NCBI RefSeq assembly: GCF_021631985.1
Contig: NZ_CP070225.1
Span: 9,238,001 to 9,302,000, forward strand
Source: Sandaracinus amylolyticus
Lineage (GTDB): Bacteria; Myxococcota_A; Polyangia; Polyangiales; Sandaracinaceae
Direction: 5' to 3'
DNA: 64,000 bases
Both the position numbers and the translations under genes were made by a program. The first letter of the stretch is position 1. The number at the start of each line of letters is the position of its first letter. This document shows positions 1 to 10,560 of this stretch, piece after piece. Under the pieces are notes generated by a model that had not been told where the DNA came from, searched no databases, and worked only from the letters and a program-made list of their open reading frames with translations.

Positions 1-387
1 GTCGTCATGAAGGACGGCAAGAAGAGCACGGCCGAGCACATCGTGTACGGCGCGCTCGACGTGATCGGCAATCGCTACAAGGAGGACCCGATCGAGGTCT
101 TCCGCAAGGCGATCGACACGGTGAAGCCGAAGGTAGAGGTCAAGAGCCGCCGTGTCGGTGGCGCGACCTACCAGGTTCCCGTCGAGGTCCGCCCGGAGCG
201 CCGCGTCGCGCTCGCGATGCGCTGGCTCGTCGACTACGCCCGCGATCGCGGCGAGAAGACGATGGTCGAGCGCCTCGCGGCGGAGCTGAAGGAAGCGTCC
301 GAGGGCCGTGGCAACGCGGTCAAGAAGCGCGAGGACGTGCACAAGATGGCCGACGCCAACAAGGCGTTCGCCCACTACCGCTGGTGA
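1..387 (+). CDS. rpsG: Ribosomal protein S7, 5' end outside window
   Basis: C-terminal 128 residues of S7, the 16S rRNA-binding protein that organises the 30S head and the E site. The window opens inside the gene: the first codons read [12 protein letters not shown], a stretch that normally lies roughly 28 residues into S7. The conserved MRWLVDYAR segment and the FAHYRW terminus are present, so the 3' end is intact. It is followed by fusA, as in the str operon, but after a 294-base gap containing a strong hairpin. Confidence 0.97.
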   Translation, partial: VVMKDGKKSTAEHIVYGALDVIGNRYKEDPIEVFRKAIDTVKPKVEVKSRRVGGATYQVPVEVRPERRVALAMRWLVDYARDRGEKTMVERLAAELKEASEGRGNAVKKREDVHKMADANKAFAHYRW

Positions 388-396
388 GATCACGCA

Positions 397-420
397 GCGC
401 GGGAGTCTCGACTCCCGCGC
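397..420 (+). terminator. Strong hairpin in the rpsG-fusA gap
   Basis: Perfect inverted repeat: GCGCGGGAGTC (397-407) pairs with GACTCCCGCGC (410-420) around a 2-base centre, ten bases after the rpsG stop. It has no clean T-run (TGATTCCGTTCAT follows), so it may be a weak terminator, an attenuator or an mRNA end-stabilising hairpin. I see no gene in the remaining 421-681; fusA has a good ribosome site (GGAGA at 671-675) at the end of it. Confidence 0.5.
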
Positions 421-681
421 TGATTCCGTTCATACGGACGGCCCTTCCTTCGATCCTGATTGCAGGAGTCGATTCGAGACGATGACGACCGCCACATAGG
501 CCAGTGAGCCGCTGACAAAGACTGTCTCTGAGCAGACAGCAAGCGCGCTGACTGGAACCCTCTCTGGAAAAGGGTGCTCCGAGGGAGAGCACGAAAGGCC
601 AGAGGGGGTTTTCGTCTATCCAGGCCTCGATACCGATTCGAATCCCACTCCCGACGAAACACCCCGCCTCGGAGAACGACC

Positions 682-2802
682 GTGCCCCGCGAGTACCCGC
701 TCGAGAGAACGCGCAACATCGGCATCATGGCGCACATCGATGCCGGCAAGACCACGACGACCGAGCGCATCCTCTTCTACACGGGCGTCAACTACAAGAT
801 CGGCGAAGTCCACGACGGCGCTGCAACCATGGACTACATGGAGCAGGAGCAGGAGCGTGGAATCACGATCACCTCCGCGGCGACGACCTGCTTCTGGCGG
901 CCCGAGCTGGGCCTCTTCAACGGTCAGCAGTTCCGCGTCAACATCATCGACACCCCCGGGCACGTCGACTTCACGATCGAAGTCGAGCGCTCGCTGCGCG
1001 TGCTCGATGGCGCGGTGACGGTGTTCGACGGCGTCGCCGGCGTCGAGCCGCAGTCCGAGACGGTGTGGCGTCAGGCCGACCGTTGGCGTGTTCCGCGCAT
1101 CTGCTTCATCAACAAGATGGACCGCGCGGGCGCGAACTTCGACCGCTCGTTCCTGTCGATCAAGGAGCGCCTCGGCGCGAACGCGATCGCGGTGCAGCTG
1201 CCCCTCGGCACCGAGGAGAACCACCGCGGCATCCTCGACATCGTCCGCATGAAGGCGTTCGTCTTCCACGACGACGCGAAGGGCTCGAAGTACGACGTCG
1301 TCGAGATCCCGGCGGAGTACCAGGAGCAGGCGAACAAGACGCGCGAGCGTCTGCTCGAGGCGGTCGCCGAGCTCGATGACAAGCTCATGGAGCGCTACCT
1401 CGAGGGCGACACGAGCTTCACGGTCGACGAGATCCTCGGTGCGCTCCGCACTGGCACCCTCGCGTTCAAGTGCGTGCCCGTCATCTGCGGGTCGGCCTTC
1501 AAGAACAAGGGCGTCCAGCTCCTCCTCAACGCGGTCGTCGACTTCCTCCCGTCGCCCCTCGACATCCCGCCCGTGCAGGGCGAGGACGTCGACGATCCGG
1601 AGAAGAAGCTCAACCGCAAGGCCGACGACAACGAGCCCTTCGCCGGTCTCGCGTTCAAGATCATCAACGATCCCTTCGTCGGTCAGCTGACCTTCATCCG
1701 CGTCTACTCGGGCACGCTCGAGACCGGCACCTCGGTGCTCAACAGCACCAAGGGCAAGCGCGAGCGCGTCGGCCGTCTCCTCCGCATGCACGCGAACAAG
1801 CGCGAGGAGATCAAGGACATCCAGGCGGGCAACATCTGCGCGGCCGTCGGCCTCAAGGACGTCCGCACGGGTGACACGCTCTGCGACGAGAAGCACCCGA
1901 TCATCCTCGAGCGCATGGTCTTCCCGGAGCCCGTGATCTCGCAGGCGATCGAGCCGAAGACGAAGGCCGATCAGACCAAGCTCGGCGAGGCGCTCGGCAA
2001 GCTGATCGCGGAGGACCCGTCGTTCCGCGCGTTCACCGACCCGGAGACCGGCCAGACGATCATCGCCGGCCAGGGCGAGCTGCACCTCGAGATCATGGTC
2101 GACCGCCTGAAGCGCGAGCACAAGGTGGAGTGCAACGTCGGCGCTCCCGAGGTCGCGTACCGCGAGTCGATCACGAAGCCGGTCAAGAAGATCGAGGGCA
2201 AGTACGTCAAGCAGTCGGGTGGTCGTGGTCAGTACGGCCACGTCTACATCGATCTCGAGCCGGGCGCGCCGGGCAGCGGCTTCGTGTTCGAGAACGGGAT
2301 CGTCGGCGGCGTGGTGCCGAAGGAGTTCATCCCGCCGGTCGAGAAGGGCATCCGTGACGCGATGACGCGTGGCGTGCTCGCCGGCTACCCGGTGATCGAC
2401 GTCAAGGCGCGCCTCGTCGACGGCAGCTATCACGACGTCGACTCGAACGCGAACGCGTTCGAGATCGCCGGCTCGATGGCGTTCCAGGAAGCCGCGAAGC
2501 GCTCGGGCCTCAACCTCCTCGAGCCGATGATGGCAGTCGAGGTGGTCTGTCCCGAGGACTTCATGGGCGACGTCATCGGCGACCTCAACTCGCGCCGTGG
2601 CCAGGTCAAGAACATGGACCAGCGCGGCAACATGAAGGTCGTCACTGCCGACGTGCCGCTCGCGAACATGTTCGGTTACTCGACGGATCTGCGCAGCAAG
2701 ACGCAGGGTCGCGCGAGCTACACGATGACCTTCGCGCACTACGCCGCGGTCCCGAACAACGTCGCGGATCAGATCATCTCGAAGGTCAAGGGCAAGGGCT
2801 GA
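682..2802 (+). CDS. fusA: Elongation factor G
   Basis: Translocation GTPase that moves tRNAs and mRNA after peptidyl transfer and helps recycle ribosomes. 706 residues, normal for EF-G. The reading frame is open further upstream, but the family N-terminus ([20 protein letters not shown]) begins at the GTG at 682, which has GGAGA 6-7 bases before it. Visible motifs: P-loop [11 protein letters not shown] (about residues 17-27), switch [14 protein letters not shown], switch [10 protein letters not shown], and NKMD. Domain IV and the C-terminal region ([17 protein letters not shown]) are complete. tuf follows 50 bases downstream. Confidence 0.98.
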   Translation: MPREYPLERTRNIGIMAHIDAGKTTTTERILFYTGVNYKIGEVHDGAATMDYMEQEQERGITITSAATTCFWRPELGLFNGQQFRVNIIDTPGHVDFTIEVERSLRVLDGAVTVFDGVAGVEPQSETVWRQADRWRVPRICFINKMDRAGANFDRSFLSIKERLGANAIAVQLPLGTEENHRGILDIVRMKAFVFHDDAKGSKYDVVEIPAEYQEQANKTRERLLEAVAELDDKLMERYLEGDTSFTVDEILGALRTGTLAFKCVPVICGSAFKNKGVQLLLNAVVDFLPSPLDIPPVQGEDVDDPEKKLNRKADDNEPFAGLAFKIINDPFVGQLTFIRVYSGTLETGTSVLNSTKGKRERVGRLLRMHANKREEIKDIQAGNICAAVGLKDVRTGDTLCDEKHPIILERMVFPEPVISQAIEPKTKADQTKLGEALGKLIAEDPSFRAFTDPETGQTIIAGQGELHLEIMVDRLKREHKVECNVGAPEVAYRESITKPVKKIEGKYVKQSGGRGQYGHVYIDLEPGAPGSGFVFENGIVGGVVPKEFIPPVEKGIRDAMTRGVLAGYPVIDVKARLVDGSYHDVDSNANAFEIAGSMAFQEAAKRSGLNLLEPMMAVEVVCPEDFMGDVIGDLNSRRGQVKNMDQRGNMKVVTADVPLANMFGYSTDLRSKTQGRASYTMTFAHYAAVPNNVADQIISKVKGKG

Positions 2803-2852
2803 TCGCCGCCCTGAAGACTCCCGCCGATATCGAAGACTAGAGGACACGAGTC

Positions 2853-4043
<1,191 letters not shown>

Positions 4044-4097
4044 TCGAGTCGAGACTCTGAATCTGACTCGAACGCTGGACTCGGAAGGATAGAACTC

Positions 4098-4409
4098 ATG
4101 GCTGCTGCCACGAAGATCCGGATTCGCCTCAAGGCGTACGACCACCGCCTGCTCGACCAGAGCGCGTCGGAGATCGTCGACACCGCGAAGCGGACCGGCG
4201 CGCGCGTCGCGGGACCGATCCCGCTGCCCACCCGCATCTCGAAGTTCACGGTTCTCCGTGGCCCCCACGTCGACAAGAAGTCGCGTGAGCAGTTCGAGAT
4301 CCGCACTCACAAGCGCCTTCTCGACATCCTCGAGCCGAACCAGCAGACGCTCGAGGCCCTCATGAAGCTCGATCTCTCGGCGGGTGTCGAGGTCGAGATC
4401 AAGAGCTGA
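4098..4409 (+). CDS. rpsJ: Ribosomal protein S10
   Basis: 30S head protein, also the NusE partner of NusB in antitermination. 103 residues, full length, with the [17 protein letters not shown] start and the [12 protein letters not shown] block. GGAAGGA lies upstream of the ATG at 4098. It would normally be followed by rplC (L3), but here the next gene, 14 bases on, is rplD. Confidence 0.97.
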   Translation: MAAATKIRIRLKAYDHRLLDQSASEIVDTAKRTGARVAGPIPLPTRISKFTVLRGPHVDKKSREQFEIRTHKRLLDILEPNQQTLEALMKLDLSAGVEVEIKS

Positions 4410-4423
4410 GCGCGGGGAAGTCC

Positions 4424-5053
4424 ATGGCAAAGATTCCGGTCTACAACCTGCGCCGCGAGAGCGTGGGCGAGCTCGAGCTGTCGGACGAAGTGTTCGGCCG
4501 CGACGTCAACGAAGCGCTTCTCTACGAAGTCGTGAAGGCGCAGCTCGCGAGCAAGCGCTCGGGCACGCACAAGACGAAGAACCGCGCCGAGGTCTCGGGC
4601 AGCACGAAGAAGATCTACCGCCAGAAGGGCACGGGCTCGGCGCGTCACGGCGACCGCAATGCCCCGAACTTCGTCGGTGGTGGCCAGGTCCACGGCCCCG
4701 TGCCGCGCGACTACTCGTACCGTCCGAACCGCAAGCAGCGCATCGGCGCGCTCGCGAGCGCGCTCTCGATGAAGCTCAAGGAAGGCCGCCTCACGGTGGT
4801 GGACACCTTCGAGCTCGCCGAGATCAAGACGAAGGCGCTCGCGGGCGTCCTCTCGACGCTCAAGGTCGGCAAGAGCTCGCTGATCGTCGACGCCAAGGGC
4901 AACGACAATCTCCAGCTCTCGGCGCGCAATCTCGAGACGCACCAGTATCTTCCGCCCGAGGGCGTCAACGTGTACGACCTGCTCCGTCACGAGCACGTCG
5001 TGCTGACCAAGAGCGCGGCGCAGGCCCTCGAGGCCCGCTGCAAGAGCGCGTGA
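4424..5053 (+). CDS. rplD: Ribosomal protein L4
   Basis: 50S protein lining the exit tunnel; in enterobacteria it is also the S10-operon autoregulator. 209 residues, full length. The tunnel loop is visible as KKIYRQKGTGSARHGDRNAP, followed by GGGQVHGPVPRDY. The ATG at 4424 is preceded by GCGGGGAAG. It sits directly after rpsJ, so the gene order skips rplC. rplW follows after 13 bases. Confidence 0.97.
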   Translation: MAKIPVYNLRRESVGELELSDEVFGRDVNEALLYEVVKAQLASKRSGTHKTKNRAEVSGSTKKIYRQKGTGSARHGDRNAPNFVGGGQVHGPVPRDYSYRPNRKQRIGALASALSMKLKEGRLTVVDTFELAEIKTKALAGVLSTLKVGKSSLIVDAKGNDNLQLSARNLETHQYLPPEGVNVYDLLRHEHVVLTKSAAQALEARCKSA

Positions 5054-5066
5054 GAGGCCGACTGCA

Positions 5067-5357
5067 ATGCTTCCCGAGCACGTCATCAAGCGCCCGCTGA
5101 TCCTGACCGAGAAGGGCAACGCTCTGCGTGAGACGCAGAACAAGTACCTCTTCGAGGTCTCGCGCGACGCGAACAAGATCGAGATCAAGAACGCGGTCGA
5201 GACGCTCTTCAACGTCGCAGTCGTCGACGTGCAGACGATGATCGTCCGCGGTCGCATGCGCCGCATGGGGCGCGGTCACGCGAAGACGCAGAACTGGAAG
5301 AAGGCGATCGTGCAGGTCCGTGAGGGCGAGACGATCGACCTCGGTGAAGGGACCTGA
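5067..5357 (+). CDS. rplW: Ribosomal protein L23
   Basis: 50S protein at the tunnel exit, the docking site for trigger factor and SRP. 96 residues; the conserved VIKRPLILTEKG start, the NKYLFEV block and the MRRMGRG loop are present. The gene is packed between rplD (13 bases) and rplB (3 bases), so it is surely co-transcribed with them. Confidence 0.96.
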   Translation: MLPEHVIKRPLILTEKGNALRETQNKYLFEVSRDANKIEIKNAVETLFNVAVVDVQTMIVRGRMRRMGRGHAKTQNWKKAIVQVREGETIDLGEGT

Positions 5358-5360
5358 CCC

Positions 5361-6188
5361 ATGGCGATCCGCAAGTTCAAGCCGACGTCGGCGGGACGGC
5401 GCCACTTCGAGGTGCCGGACTTCTCGGTCCTCACCAAGGGCGCGGCGGTCGAGCGCAAGCTGACCGAGGCGCAGTACTCGAAGGCGGGCCGCAACAACAG
5501 TGGCCGCATCACCTCGCGATTCCGCGGCGGTGGCCACAAGCGCCGCTATCGCGTCATCGACTTCAAGCGCAACAAGATCGGCGTGCCCGCGAAGGTGCAC
5601 TCGATCCAGTACGATCCGAATCGCTCGGCGCGCGTCGCGCTCCTGCACTACGTCGACGGCGAGAAGGCGTACATCCTCGCGCCGGACGGCCTGAAGCAGG
5701 GCGACACCGTCGTCTCGAGCAAGAACGCGGACATCACGCCGGGCAACGCGCTTCGTCTGCGCTTCATCCCGGTGGGCACGATGGTCCACAACATCGAGCT
5801 CAAGATCGGCAAGGGCGGTCAGCTCGTCCGCTCGGCCGGCGCTGCCGCGCAGCTGATGGCGAAGGACGGCGAGTACGCGCAGGTTCGTCTGCCCAGCGGC
5901 GAGGTCCGCATGGTGCACCTGAACTGCCGCGCGACCGTCGGTCAGGTCTCGAACCTGCAGCACGCACGCGTCTCGCACGGCAAGGCGGGCCGCACGCGCT
6001 GGCTCGGTCGCCGTCCGCACAACCGCGGTGTCGCGATGAACCCGGTCGATCACCCGATGGGTGGTGGTGAGGGCCGCACGTCCGGTGGTCGTCACCCCTG
6101 CTCGCCGTGGGGCCAGCTCGCGAAGGGCCTGAAGACCCGCACGAACAAGACGAGCGACAAGTTCATCGTCAAGCGCCGCGACAAGTGA
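5361..6188 (+). CDS. rplB: Ribosomal protein L2
   Basis: Universal 23S rRNA-binding protein needed for subunit joining and peptidyl-transferase assembly. 275 residues, normal length. It carries the [16 protein letters not shown] block and the C-terminal region [17 protein letters not shown] with the conserved His of the peptidyl-transferase-proximal loop. It starts 3 bases after rplW; rpsS follows after 26 bases. Confidence 0.98.
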   Translation: MAIRKFKPTSAGRRHFEVPDFSVLTKGAAVERKLTEAQYSKAGRNNSGRITSRFRGGGHKRRYRVIDFKRNKIGVPAKVHSIQYDPNRSARVALLHYVDGEKAYILAPDGLKQGDTVVSSKNADITPGNALRLRFIPVGTMVHNIELKIGKGGQLVRSAGAAAQLMAKDGEYAQVRLPSGEVRMVHLNCRATVGQVSNLQHARVSHGKAGRTRWLGRRPHNRGVAMNPVDHPMGGGEGRTSGGRHPCSPWGQLAKGLKTRTNKTSDKFIVKRRDK

Positions 6189-6214
6189 GCGGTCGGTAGG
6201 AATCGGAGACTCGA

Positions 6215-6505
6215 ATGGCACGCTCGCTCAAGAAGGGCCCCTTCGTCGACGCCCCGCTCGCCGCCAAGGTCGAGACGTCGGCTCGCAACAACGATCGCCG
6301 CGTCATCAAGACGTGGTCGCGTCGTTCGACGATCACCCCCGACTTCGTCGGTCTGAGCTTCAACGTCCACAACGGACGCAAGTTCATCACGGTGTTCGTC
6401 ACCGAGAACATGGTCGGTCACAAGCTCGGCGAGTTCGCGCCCACGCGCACGTTCGGCGGGCACGCGGCGGATCGCAAGGCGAAGGCGCCGGCCGGCAAGA
6501 AGTGA
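6215..6505 (+). CDS. rpsS: Ribosomal protein S19
   Basis: 30S head protein contacting S13 and the A-site finger. 96 residues; [30 protein letters not shown] and [13 protein letters not shown] are diagnostic. The C-terminus ([11 protein letters not shown]) is basic. The gene is followed by a 103-base gap with a terminator-like hairpin before rplV, an unusual break inside the S10 operon. Confidence 0.97.
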   Translation: MARSLKKGPFVDAPLAAKVETSARNNDRRVIKTWSRRSTITPDFVGLSFNVHNGRKFITVFVTENMVGHKLGEFAPTRTFGGHAADRKAKAPAGKK

Positions 6506-6528
6506 TCAAGAACGGCTCGACGGATGGG

Positions 6529-6558
6529 GGGCGCTGTGTTAGATCCGGCGCCCTTTTT
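6529..6558 (+). terminator. Intrinsic terminator between rpsS and rplV
   Basis: GGGCGC (6529-6534) pairs with GCGCCC (6548-6553) across a 13-base loop and is followed immediately by TTTTT (6554-6558). This is the arrangement of a rho-independent terminator or attenuator in the middle of the S10 gene string. rplV starts 50 bases downstream with AGAGAGAC before its ATG. Confidence 0.6.
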
Positions 6559-6608
6559 CCCGAGCCCAGCATTTCCTAGCAGAAGCACTGCGTAGGCAGA
6601 GAGAGACA

Positions 6609-6953
6609 ATGGAAGCCATCGCGAAGGCTCGGAACCAGCGTATCGCCGTCCGTAAGGCGCGCGTGATCGCGAACCTGATCCGTGGACGCAACGCCGCCGA
6701 GGCGCTCGAGATGCTGCGCTTCACCAAGAAGGCGGCCGCGCCGATCGTGGCGAAGCTCCTCGACAGCGCGATCTCGAACGCGCGTCAGAAGGACCAGAAC
6801 GTCGATCTCGACAACCTCGTCGTGAAGACGGTCTTCGCGGACAAGGCGCCCGATCGCTTCATGCGCCGCTGGCGTCCGCGCGCCCAGGGCCGCGCGACCC
6901 GCATCACCAAGGGCATGAGCCACATCACGCTCGTCGTCTCGGACGAAGGCTGA
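6609..6953 (+). CDS. rplV: Ribosomal protein L22
   Basis: 50S protein whose beta-hairpin lines the exit tunnel (a macrolide-resistance site). 114 residues; [19 protein letters not shown], the hairpin [13 protein letters not shown] and the [11 protein letters not shown] end are clear. It is the first gene after the 6529-6558 terminator, so it may have its own promoter. rpsC follows after 8 bases. Confidence 0.97.
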   Translation: MEAIAKARNQRIAVRKARVIANLIRGRNAAEALEMLRFTKKAAAPIVAKLLDSAISNARQKDQNVDLDNLVVKTVFADKAPDRFMRRWRPRAQGRATRITKGMSHITLVVSDEG

Positions 6954-6961
6954 GGTTTCAC

Positions 6962-7618
6962 GTGGGTCAGAAGACGCATCCGTACGGGTTCCGCCTCGGA
7001 GTGATCCGAACCTGGAACTCCAAGTGGTACGAGGACAAGAACTACTCGAAGTGGCTCCACGAGGACCTCGCCCTTCGTGAGCACGTTCGCGAGAACTACG
7101 CGCACGCGGGCATCGCCGCGATCGAGATCGAGCGCGCCGCGAACAAGGTGAAGGTCGTCATCTCGACCTCGCGCCCCGGCATCATCATCGGCAAGCGCGG
7201 TGCGGGCGTCGAGCAGCTGCGTGGCGAGCTCCAGAAGCTCACCGGCAACGAGCTCTTCGTCGACATCACCGAGGTCCGCAAGGCCGAGACGAACGCGCAG
7301 CTCGTCGCCGAGAACATCGCGACGCAGCTCGAGCGCCGTGTGGCGTTCCGCCGCGCGATGAAGAAGGCGCTCCAGACCGCGATGAAGTTCGGCGTGAAGG
7401 GCATCCGCATCTACGCCGGCGGCCGCCTCGGTGGCGCCGAGATCGCGCGCTCGGAGCGCTACCGCGAGGGCCGCGTGCCGCTCCACACGCTCCGCGCCGA
7501 CATCGAGTTCGGCGTGGCGACGGCGAAGACGACGTACGGCACGATCGGCGTCAAGGTCTGGATCTTCAAGGGCGAGGTGCTCCCGCAGCGCCGTCGCCGC
7601 CAGCCCGTCGCCGGCTGA
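6962..7618 (+). CDS. rpsC: Ribosomal protein S3
   Basis: 30S protein at the mRNA entry channel with helicase activity. 218 residues from a GTG start at 6962. The KH type-2 domain shows [17 protein letters not shown] (GKRG loop), and the C-terminal domain carries [12 protein letters not shown] and [13 protein letters not shown]. Starting at the GTG gives the standard [14 protein letters not shown]-terminus. Confidence 0.97.
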   Translation: MGQKTHPYGFRLGVIRTWNSKWYEDKNYSKWLHEDLALREHVRENYAHAGIAAIEIERAANKVKVVISTSRPGIIIGKRGAGVEQLRGELQKLTGNELFVDITEVRKAETNAQLVAENIATQLERRVAFRRAMKKALQTAMKFGVKGIRIYAGGRLGGAEIARSERYREGRVPLHTLRADIEFGVATAKTTYGTIGVKVWIFKGEVLPQRRRRQPVAG

Positions 7619-7651
7619 TCGCCGCGACCGAGCAGAAGAGCGAGCACTCCC

Positions 7652-8068
7652 ATGCTGCAGCCCAAGCGCACCAAGTTCCGCAAGTCGCACACCGGCAATC
7701 TCCGTGGCGTCGCCCAGCGCGGCAGCTCGGTCTCGTTCGGTGATTTCGGCCTCCAGGCCCTCGAGAGCGGGCACATCACCTCGCGTCAGATCGAGGCCGC
7801 TCGTATGGCCATCCAGCGCCACGCGAAGCGCGCTGGCAAGCTCTACATCCGCATCTTCCCCGACCAGCCCTTCACGAAGAAGCCGCTCGAGACCCGAATG
7901 GGTACCGGCAAGGGCGCAGTCGAGGGTTGGCGCGCGCAGATCCTCCCCGGCCGCATCCTCTACGAGATGGAGGGCGTCGAAGAGTCGGTCGCGCGCGAGG
8001 CGTTCCGTCTGGCCGGGCACAAGCTGCCGGTCGCCACCCGCTTCGTGATGAGGAGTCAGCAGCTGTGA
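7652..8068 (+). CDS. rplP: Ribosomal protein L16
   Basis: 50S protein organising the A-site tRNA region. 138 residues, full length: [14 protein letters not shown] start, [22 protein letters not shown], and the [10 protein letters not shown] and ETRMG blocks (the region of the hydroxylated Arg in E. coli). Its TGA overlaps the start of rpmC by 4 bases, indicating translational coupling. Confidence 0.97.
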   Translation: MLQPKRTKFRKSHTGNLRGVAQRGSSVSFGDFGLQALESGHITSRQIEAARMAIQRHAKRAGKLYIRIFPDQPFTKKPLETRMGTGKGAVEGWRAQILPGRILYEMEGVEESVAREAFRLAGHKLPVATRFVMRSQQL

Positions 8069-8277
8069 CGAAGCCTTCCGAGCTCCGTGACAAGACCGAC
8101 GACGAGCTCAAGGAGCTCGAGAAGTCGATGACGCGCGAACTGTGGCAGTCGCGCTTCTCGAACTACTCGAACCAGCTCGACGACACCGACAAGATCCGCC
8201 GTCTCCGTCGCGACATCGCTCGCGTGAAGACGCTGATGACCGAGCGCGCGACGAAGGCCGCCGGCGAGAACGGGTGA
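8065..8277 (+). CDS. rpmC: Ribosomal protein L29
   Basis: Small helical 50S protein near the tunnel exit. It begins at a GTG (8065) overlapping the rplP stop in a GTGA, giving 70 residues with the family pattern [18 protein letters not shown] and [16 protein letters not shown]. The overlap is the reason for choosing this start rather than an upstream in-frame codon inside rplP. Confidence 0.93.
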   Translation: MTKPSELRDKTDDELKELEKSMTRELWQSRFSNYSNQLDDTDKIRRLRRDIARVKTLMTERATKAAGENG

Positions 8278-8282
8278 GCGAG

Positions 8283-8603
8283 ATGAGCGACGCGACGCAG
8301 GCCAAGGGGCCGACGCCGAAGAACGACGAGGAGCGCGGGAACAAGCGCCACCTGGTCGGCCGTGTGATCAGCGACACCGCGAGCGCGGGCCGCGCGAAGA
8401 AGACCGTGACGGTCGAGGTGGTCCGCCGCCTTCGCGACCCGATCTACGGCAAGTACATCAAGCGCCGCAAGCGCTACCACGCGCACGACGAGACCGAGCA
8501 GTTCCGCACGAACGATCTCATCGAGATCCGTGAGAGCCGCCCGCTCTCGGCCACGAAGCGCTGGGTCGCCGTGCGCCTCGTCGATCGCCCCGAGGAGGTC
8601 TGA
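8283..8603 (+). CDS. rpsQ: Ribosomal protein S17, extended N-terminus
   Basis: Primary 16S-binding 30S protein with an OB fold. I take the ATG at 8283 (106 residues); an in-frame GTG at 8274 overlapping rpmC is possible. The core runs from KRHLVGRVISDTASAGRAKKT through YGKYIKRRKRYHAHDE to SATKRWVAVRLV. About 20 residues (MSDATQAKGPTPKNDEERGN) precede the usual start, a charged and probably disordered extension. rplN starts 3 bases later. Confidence 0.95.
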   Translation: MSDATQAKGPTPKNDEERGNKRHLVGRVISDTASAGRAKKTVTVEVVRRLRDPIYGKYIKRRKRYHAHDETEQFRTNDLIEIRESRPLSATKRWVAVRLVDRPEEV

Positions 8604-8606
8604 GCC

Positions 8607-8975
8607 ATGATCCAGCAGCAGACCGAGCTCGACGTCGCCGACAACAGCGGCGCGAAGCGCGTGGAGTGCATCAAGGTCCTCGGCGGCTCGCGTCGTCGCT
8701 GGGCCGGCCTCGGCGACCTGATCGTCGTCGCAGTGAAGGAAGCGCTCCCCACGGCGAAGGTGAAGAAGGGTGACGTGGCGAAGGCCGTCGTCGTCCGCAC
8801 CCGCCGCGAGTACCAGCGCGCCGACGGCAGCTACATCAAGTTCGACCAGAACAGCGCGGTGCTGCTCAATGCGCAGCTCGAGCCGATCGGCACGCGCATC
8901 TTCGGGCCGGTGGCGCGCGAGCTCCGTGGCAAGAAGTTCATGAAGATCATCAGCCTCGCGCCCGAGGTGGTGTGA
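8607..8975 (+). CDS. rplN: Ribosomal protein L14
   Basis: 50S interface protein that forms bridge B8. 122 residues, full length, with [18 protein letters not shown], the [11 protein letters not shown] block and the [22 protein letters not shown] end. The stop TGA shares bases with the ATG of rplX (TGATG), so the two are coupled. In enterobacteria the spc operon begins here; in this genome there is no gap before it. Confidence 0.97.
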   Translation: MIQQQTELDVADNSGAKRVECIKVLGGSRRRWAGLGDLIVVAVKEALPTAKVKKGDVAKAVVVRTRREYQRADGSYIKFDQNSAVLLNAQLEPIGTRIFGPVARELRGKKFMKIISLAPEVV

Positions 8976-9289
8976 TGGGTATCCGCGTCAAGAAGGACGA
9001 CCAGGTCGTCGTCATCGCCGGCAAGGACAAGGGCACGAAGGGCCGCGTCCTGCGCGTCATCCGCGAGGAGGATCGCGTGATCGTCGAGGGCGTGAACCGC
9101 GTGAAGCGGCACACCAAGCCCACGCCGAAGAACCCGTCGGGCGGCATCATCGAGAAGGAAGCCGCGATCCACATCTCGAACGTGATGCTCGTCGACGCGA
9201 AGACGGACAAGCCCACGCGCGTCCGCTTCGCCGAGAAGGATGGCAAGAAGGTCCGCGTTGCCGTGAAGAGCGGCGCGAACATCGACTGA
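8975..9289 (+). CDS. rplX: Ribosomal protein L24
   Basis: Assembly-initiator 50S protein. An ATG at 8975 overlapping the rplN stop gives 104 residues; a GTG one codon earlier is in frame but less likely. The KOW motif KKDDQVVVIAGKDKGTKGRV near the N-terminus and the NRVKRHTKPT block identify it. A 100-base gap with two hairpins separates it from rplE. Confidence 0.96.
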   Translation: MGIRVKKDDQVVVIAGKDKGTKGRVLRVIREEDRVIVEGVNRVKRHTKPTPKNPSGGIIEKEAAIHISNVMLVDAKTDKPTRVRFAEKDGKKVRVAVKSGANID

Positions 9290-9293
9290 GCTT

Positions 9294-9338
9294 CTCTGCT
9301 GCTGGAGCAGCAGAGTCAGATATCGAGTGGAGACTCGA
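9294..9338 (+). terminator. Paired hairpins between rplX and rplE
   Basis: CTCTGCTGCT (9294-9303) pairs perfectly with AGCAGCAGAG (9306-9315). A second 6-bp stem, TCGAGT (9323-9328) with ACTCGA (9333-9338), follows. Neither has a T-run, so rho-independent termination is uncertain; attenuation or mRNA processing is also possible. Confidence 0.4.
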
Positions 9339-9389
9339 CATCGAGCGCGCGAACAGGAGCGCTCGAAGGTCGGGTGAGGTGAATCGGAA

Positions 9390-9944
9390 ATGGCGGAACA
9401 GCAGCTCGCGCGTCTCGAGAAGGCCTACCGGGAGAACGTCGTCCCGGCGCTCATGAAGGAACTCCAGCTCGGGAACATCATGGAGGTTCCCCGGCTGCAG
9501 AAGATCGTGGTCAACATGGGTCTGGGCGAAGCAACCCAGAACCAGAAGATCATCGAGTCGGCTGTCGAGGAGCTCGGCACGATCACCGGTCAGAAGCCGG
9601 TCGTGACCCGCGCGAAGAAGTCGATCGCGAGCTTCAAGCTGCGCGAGAACGCCCCGATCGGTGCGATGGTCACCCTGCGCAAGCAGCGCATGTGGGAGTT
9701 CCTCGACCGGCTCGTGAACCTCGGTCTCCCGCGCGTGCGCGACTTCAAGGGCGTGAGCCCGAAGGCGTTCGACGGCCGCGGGAACTACACGCTGGGCGTG
9801 CGCGAGCAGATCATCTTCCCCGAGATCGACTACGACAAGATCGAGAAGATCAAGGGCATGAACGTCACCTTCGTGACGACCGCCCGCACCGACGAACAGG
9901 GACGCGCGCTCCTTCGCGAGCTCGGGATGCCCTTCCGCAAGTAA
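9390..9944 (+). CDS. rplE: Ribosomal protein L5
   Basis: 5S rRNA-binding 50S protein of the central protuberance. 184 residues; [39 protein letters not shown] and [18 protein letters not shown] are diagnostic. GGTGAGGTGAATCGGAA precedes the ATG. It opens a new string after the 9294-9338 hairpins; rpsN follows after 18 bases. Confidence 0.97.
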   Translation: MAEQQLARLEKAYRENVVPALMKELQLGNIMEVPRLQKIVVNMGLGEATQNQKIIESAVEELGTITGQKPVVTRAKKSIASFKLRENAPIGAMVTLRKQRMWEFLDRLVNLGLPRVRDFKGVSPKAFDGRGNYTLGVREQIIFPEIDYDKIEKIKGMNVTFVTTARTDEQGRALLRELGMPFRK

Positions 9945-9962
9945 GTCCTGAGGAGATCGAGA

Positions 9963-10148
9963 ATGGCAAGCGCCCGCGCGTTCGCGAAGATGGAGAAGAC
10001 GCCCAAGTTCCAGGTGCGTTACCGCAACCGCTGCAAGGTGTGCGGTCGCCCCCGGGCGGTCTATCGCAAGTTCGAGCTCTGCCGCGTCTGCCTGCGGAAG
10101 TACGCCCTCGCGGGCGACATCCCGGGCGTGACGAAGAGCTCGTGGTGA
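9963..10148 (+). CDS. rpsN: Ribosomal protein S14, short zinc type
   Basis: 30S head protein of the 61-residue zinc-ribbon form (type Z). Two CXXC pairs are visible, CKVC and CRVC, spaced to bind one zinc. The long zinc-free form of enterobacteria (about 100 residues) is clearly not what is encoded. It has a GAGGAGATCGAG ribosome site and lies between rplE and rpsH as in most bacteria. Confidence 0.96.
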   Translation: MASARAFAKMEKTPKFQVRYRNRCKVCGRPRAVYRKFELCRVCLRKYALAGDIPGVTKSSW

Positions 10149-10167
10149 TCAGGGGAGTAGCGTCGTC

Positions 10168-10560
10168 ATGATGACCGATCCGATCGCCGACATGCTCGCT
10201 CGCATCCGCAACGCGTCGCTCGCGCGGCACGAGCGGACCGACGTGCCGCTGTCGCAGCTCAAGGTGCACGTCGCGGAGATCCTCCGTGACGAAGGGTTCG
10301 TGCTGGGCTTCTCGGTGGACGAGGGCGCGCGCACGATCTCGATCCAGCTCAAGTACCACGGCCGTGATCGTCACAGCGCGATCGCCGGCATCCGCCGGGC
10401 GTCGCGCCCGGGCCGCCGTGTGTACGTCGGACACGACGAGATCCCGAAGGTCCAGAACGGGACCGGGGTCGCGATCCTGTCGACGTCGCAGGGCGTGATG
10501 ACCGACCGCTCGGCGCGCGAGAAGCGCGTGGGCGGCGAGATCCTCTGCGAGGTGTGGTGA
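10168..10560 (+). CDS. rpsH: Ribosomal protein S8
   Basis: 16S-binding 30S protein; in E. coli it is the spc-operon translational repressor. 130 residues from ATGATG at 10168 (either Met may be used): MTDPIADMLARIRNAS start and the STSQGVMTDRSARE motif near the C-terminus with GGEILCEVW end. Its stop overlaps the rplF ATG (TGATG). Confidence 0.96.
   Translation: MMTDPIADMLARIRNASLARHERTDVPLSQLKVHVAEILRDEGFVLGFSVDEGARTISIQLKYHGRDRHSAIAGIRRASRPGRRVYVGHDEIPKVQNGTGVAILSTSQGVMTDRSAREKRVGGEILCEVW

Noticed and set aside
630-665. Possible tRNA T-arm (GATTCGAATCCCACT)
   Set aside because: The T-loop-like sequence has no matching T-stem, acceptor stem, D-arm or anticodon arm in the expected positions.
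616-2847. Long minus-strand open frame opposite fusA, and similar long frames opposite tuf, rplE, secY, lon and the DUF1553 gene
   Set aside because: They are mirror images of real genes in very GC-rich DNA: composition is Arg/Asp/His/Val-rich and repetitive, no family motif is visible, and the third-position GC bias belongs to the opposite strand.
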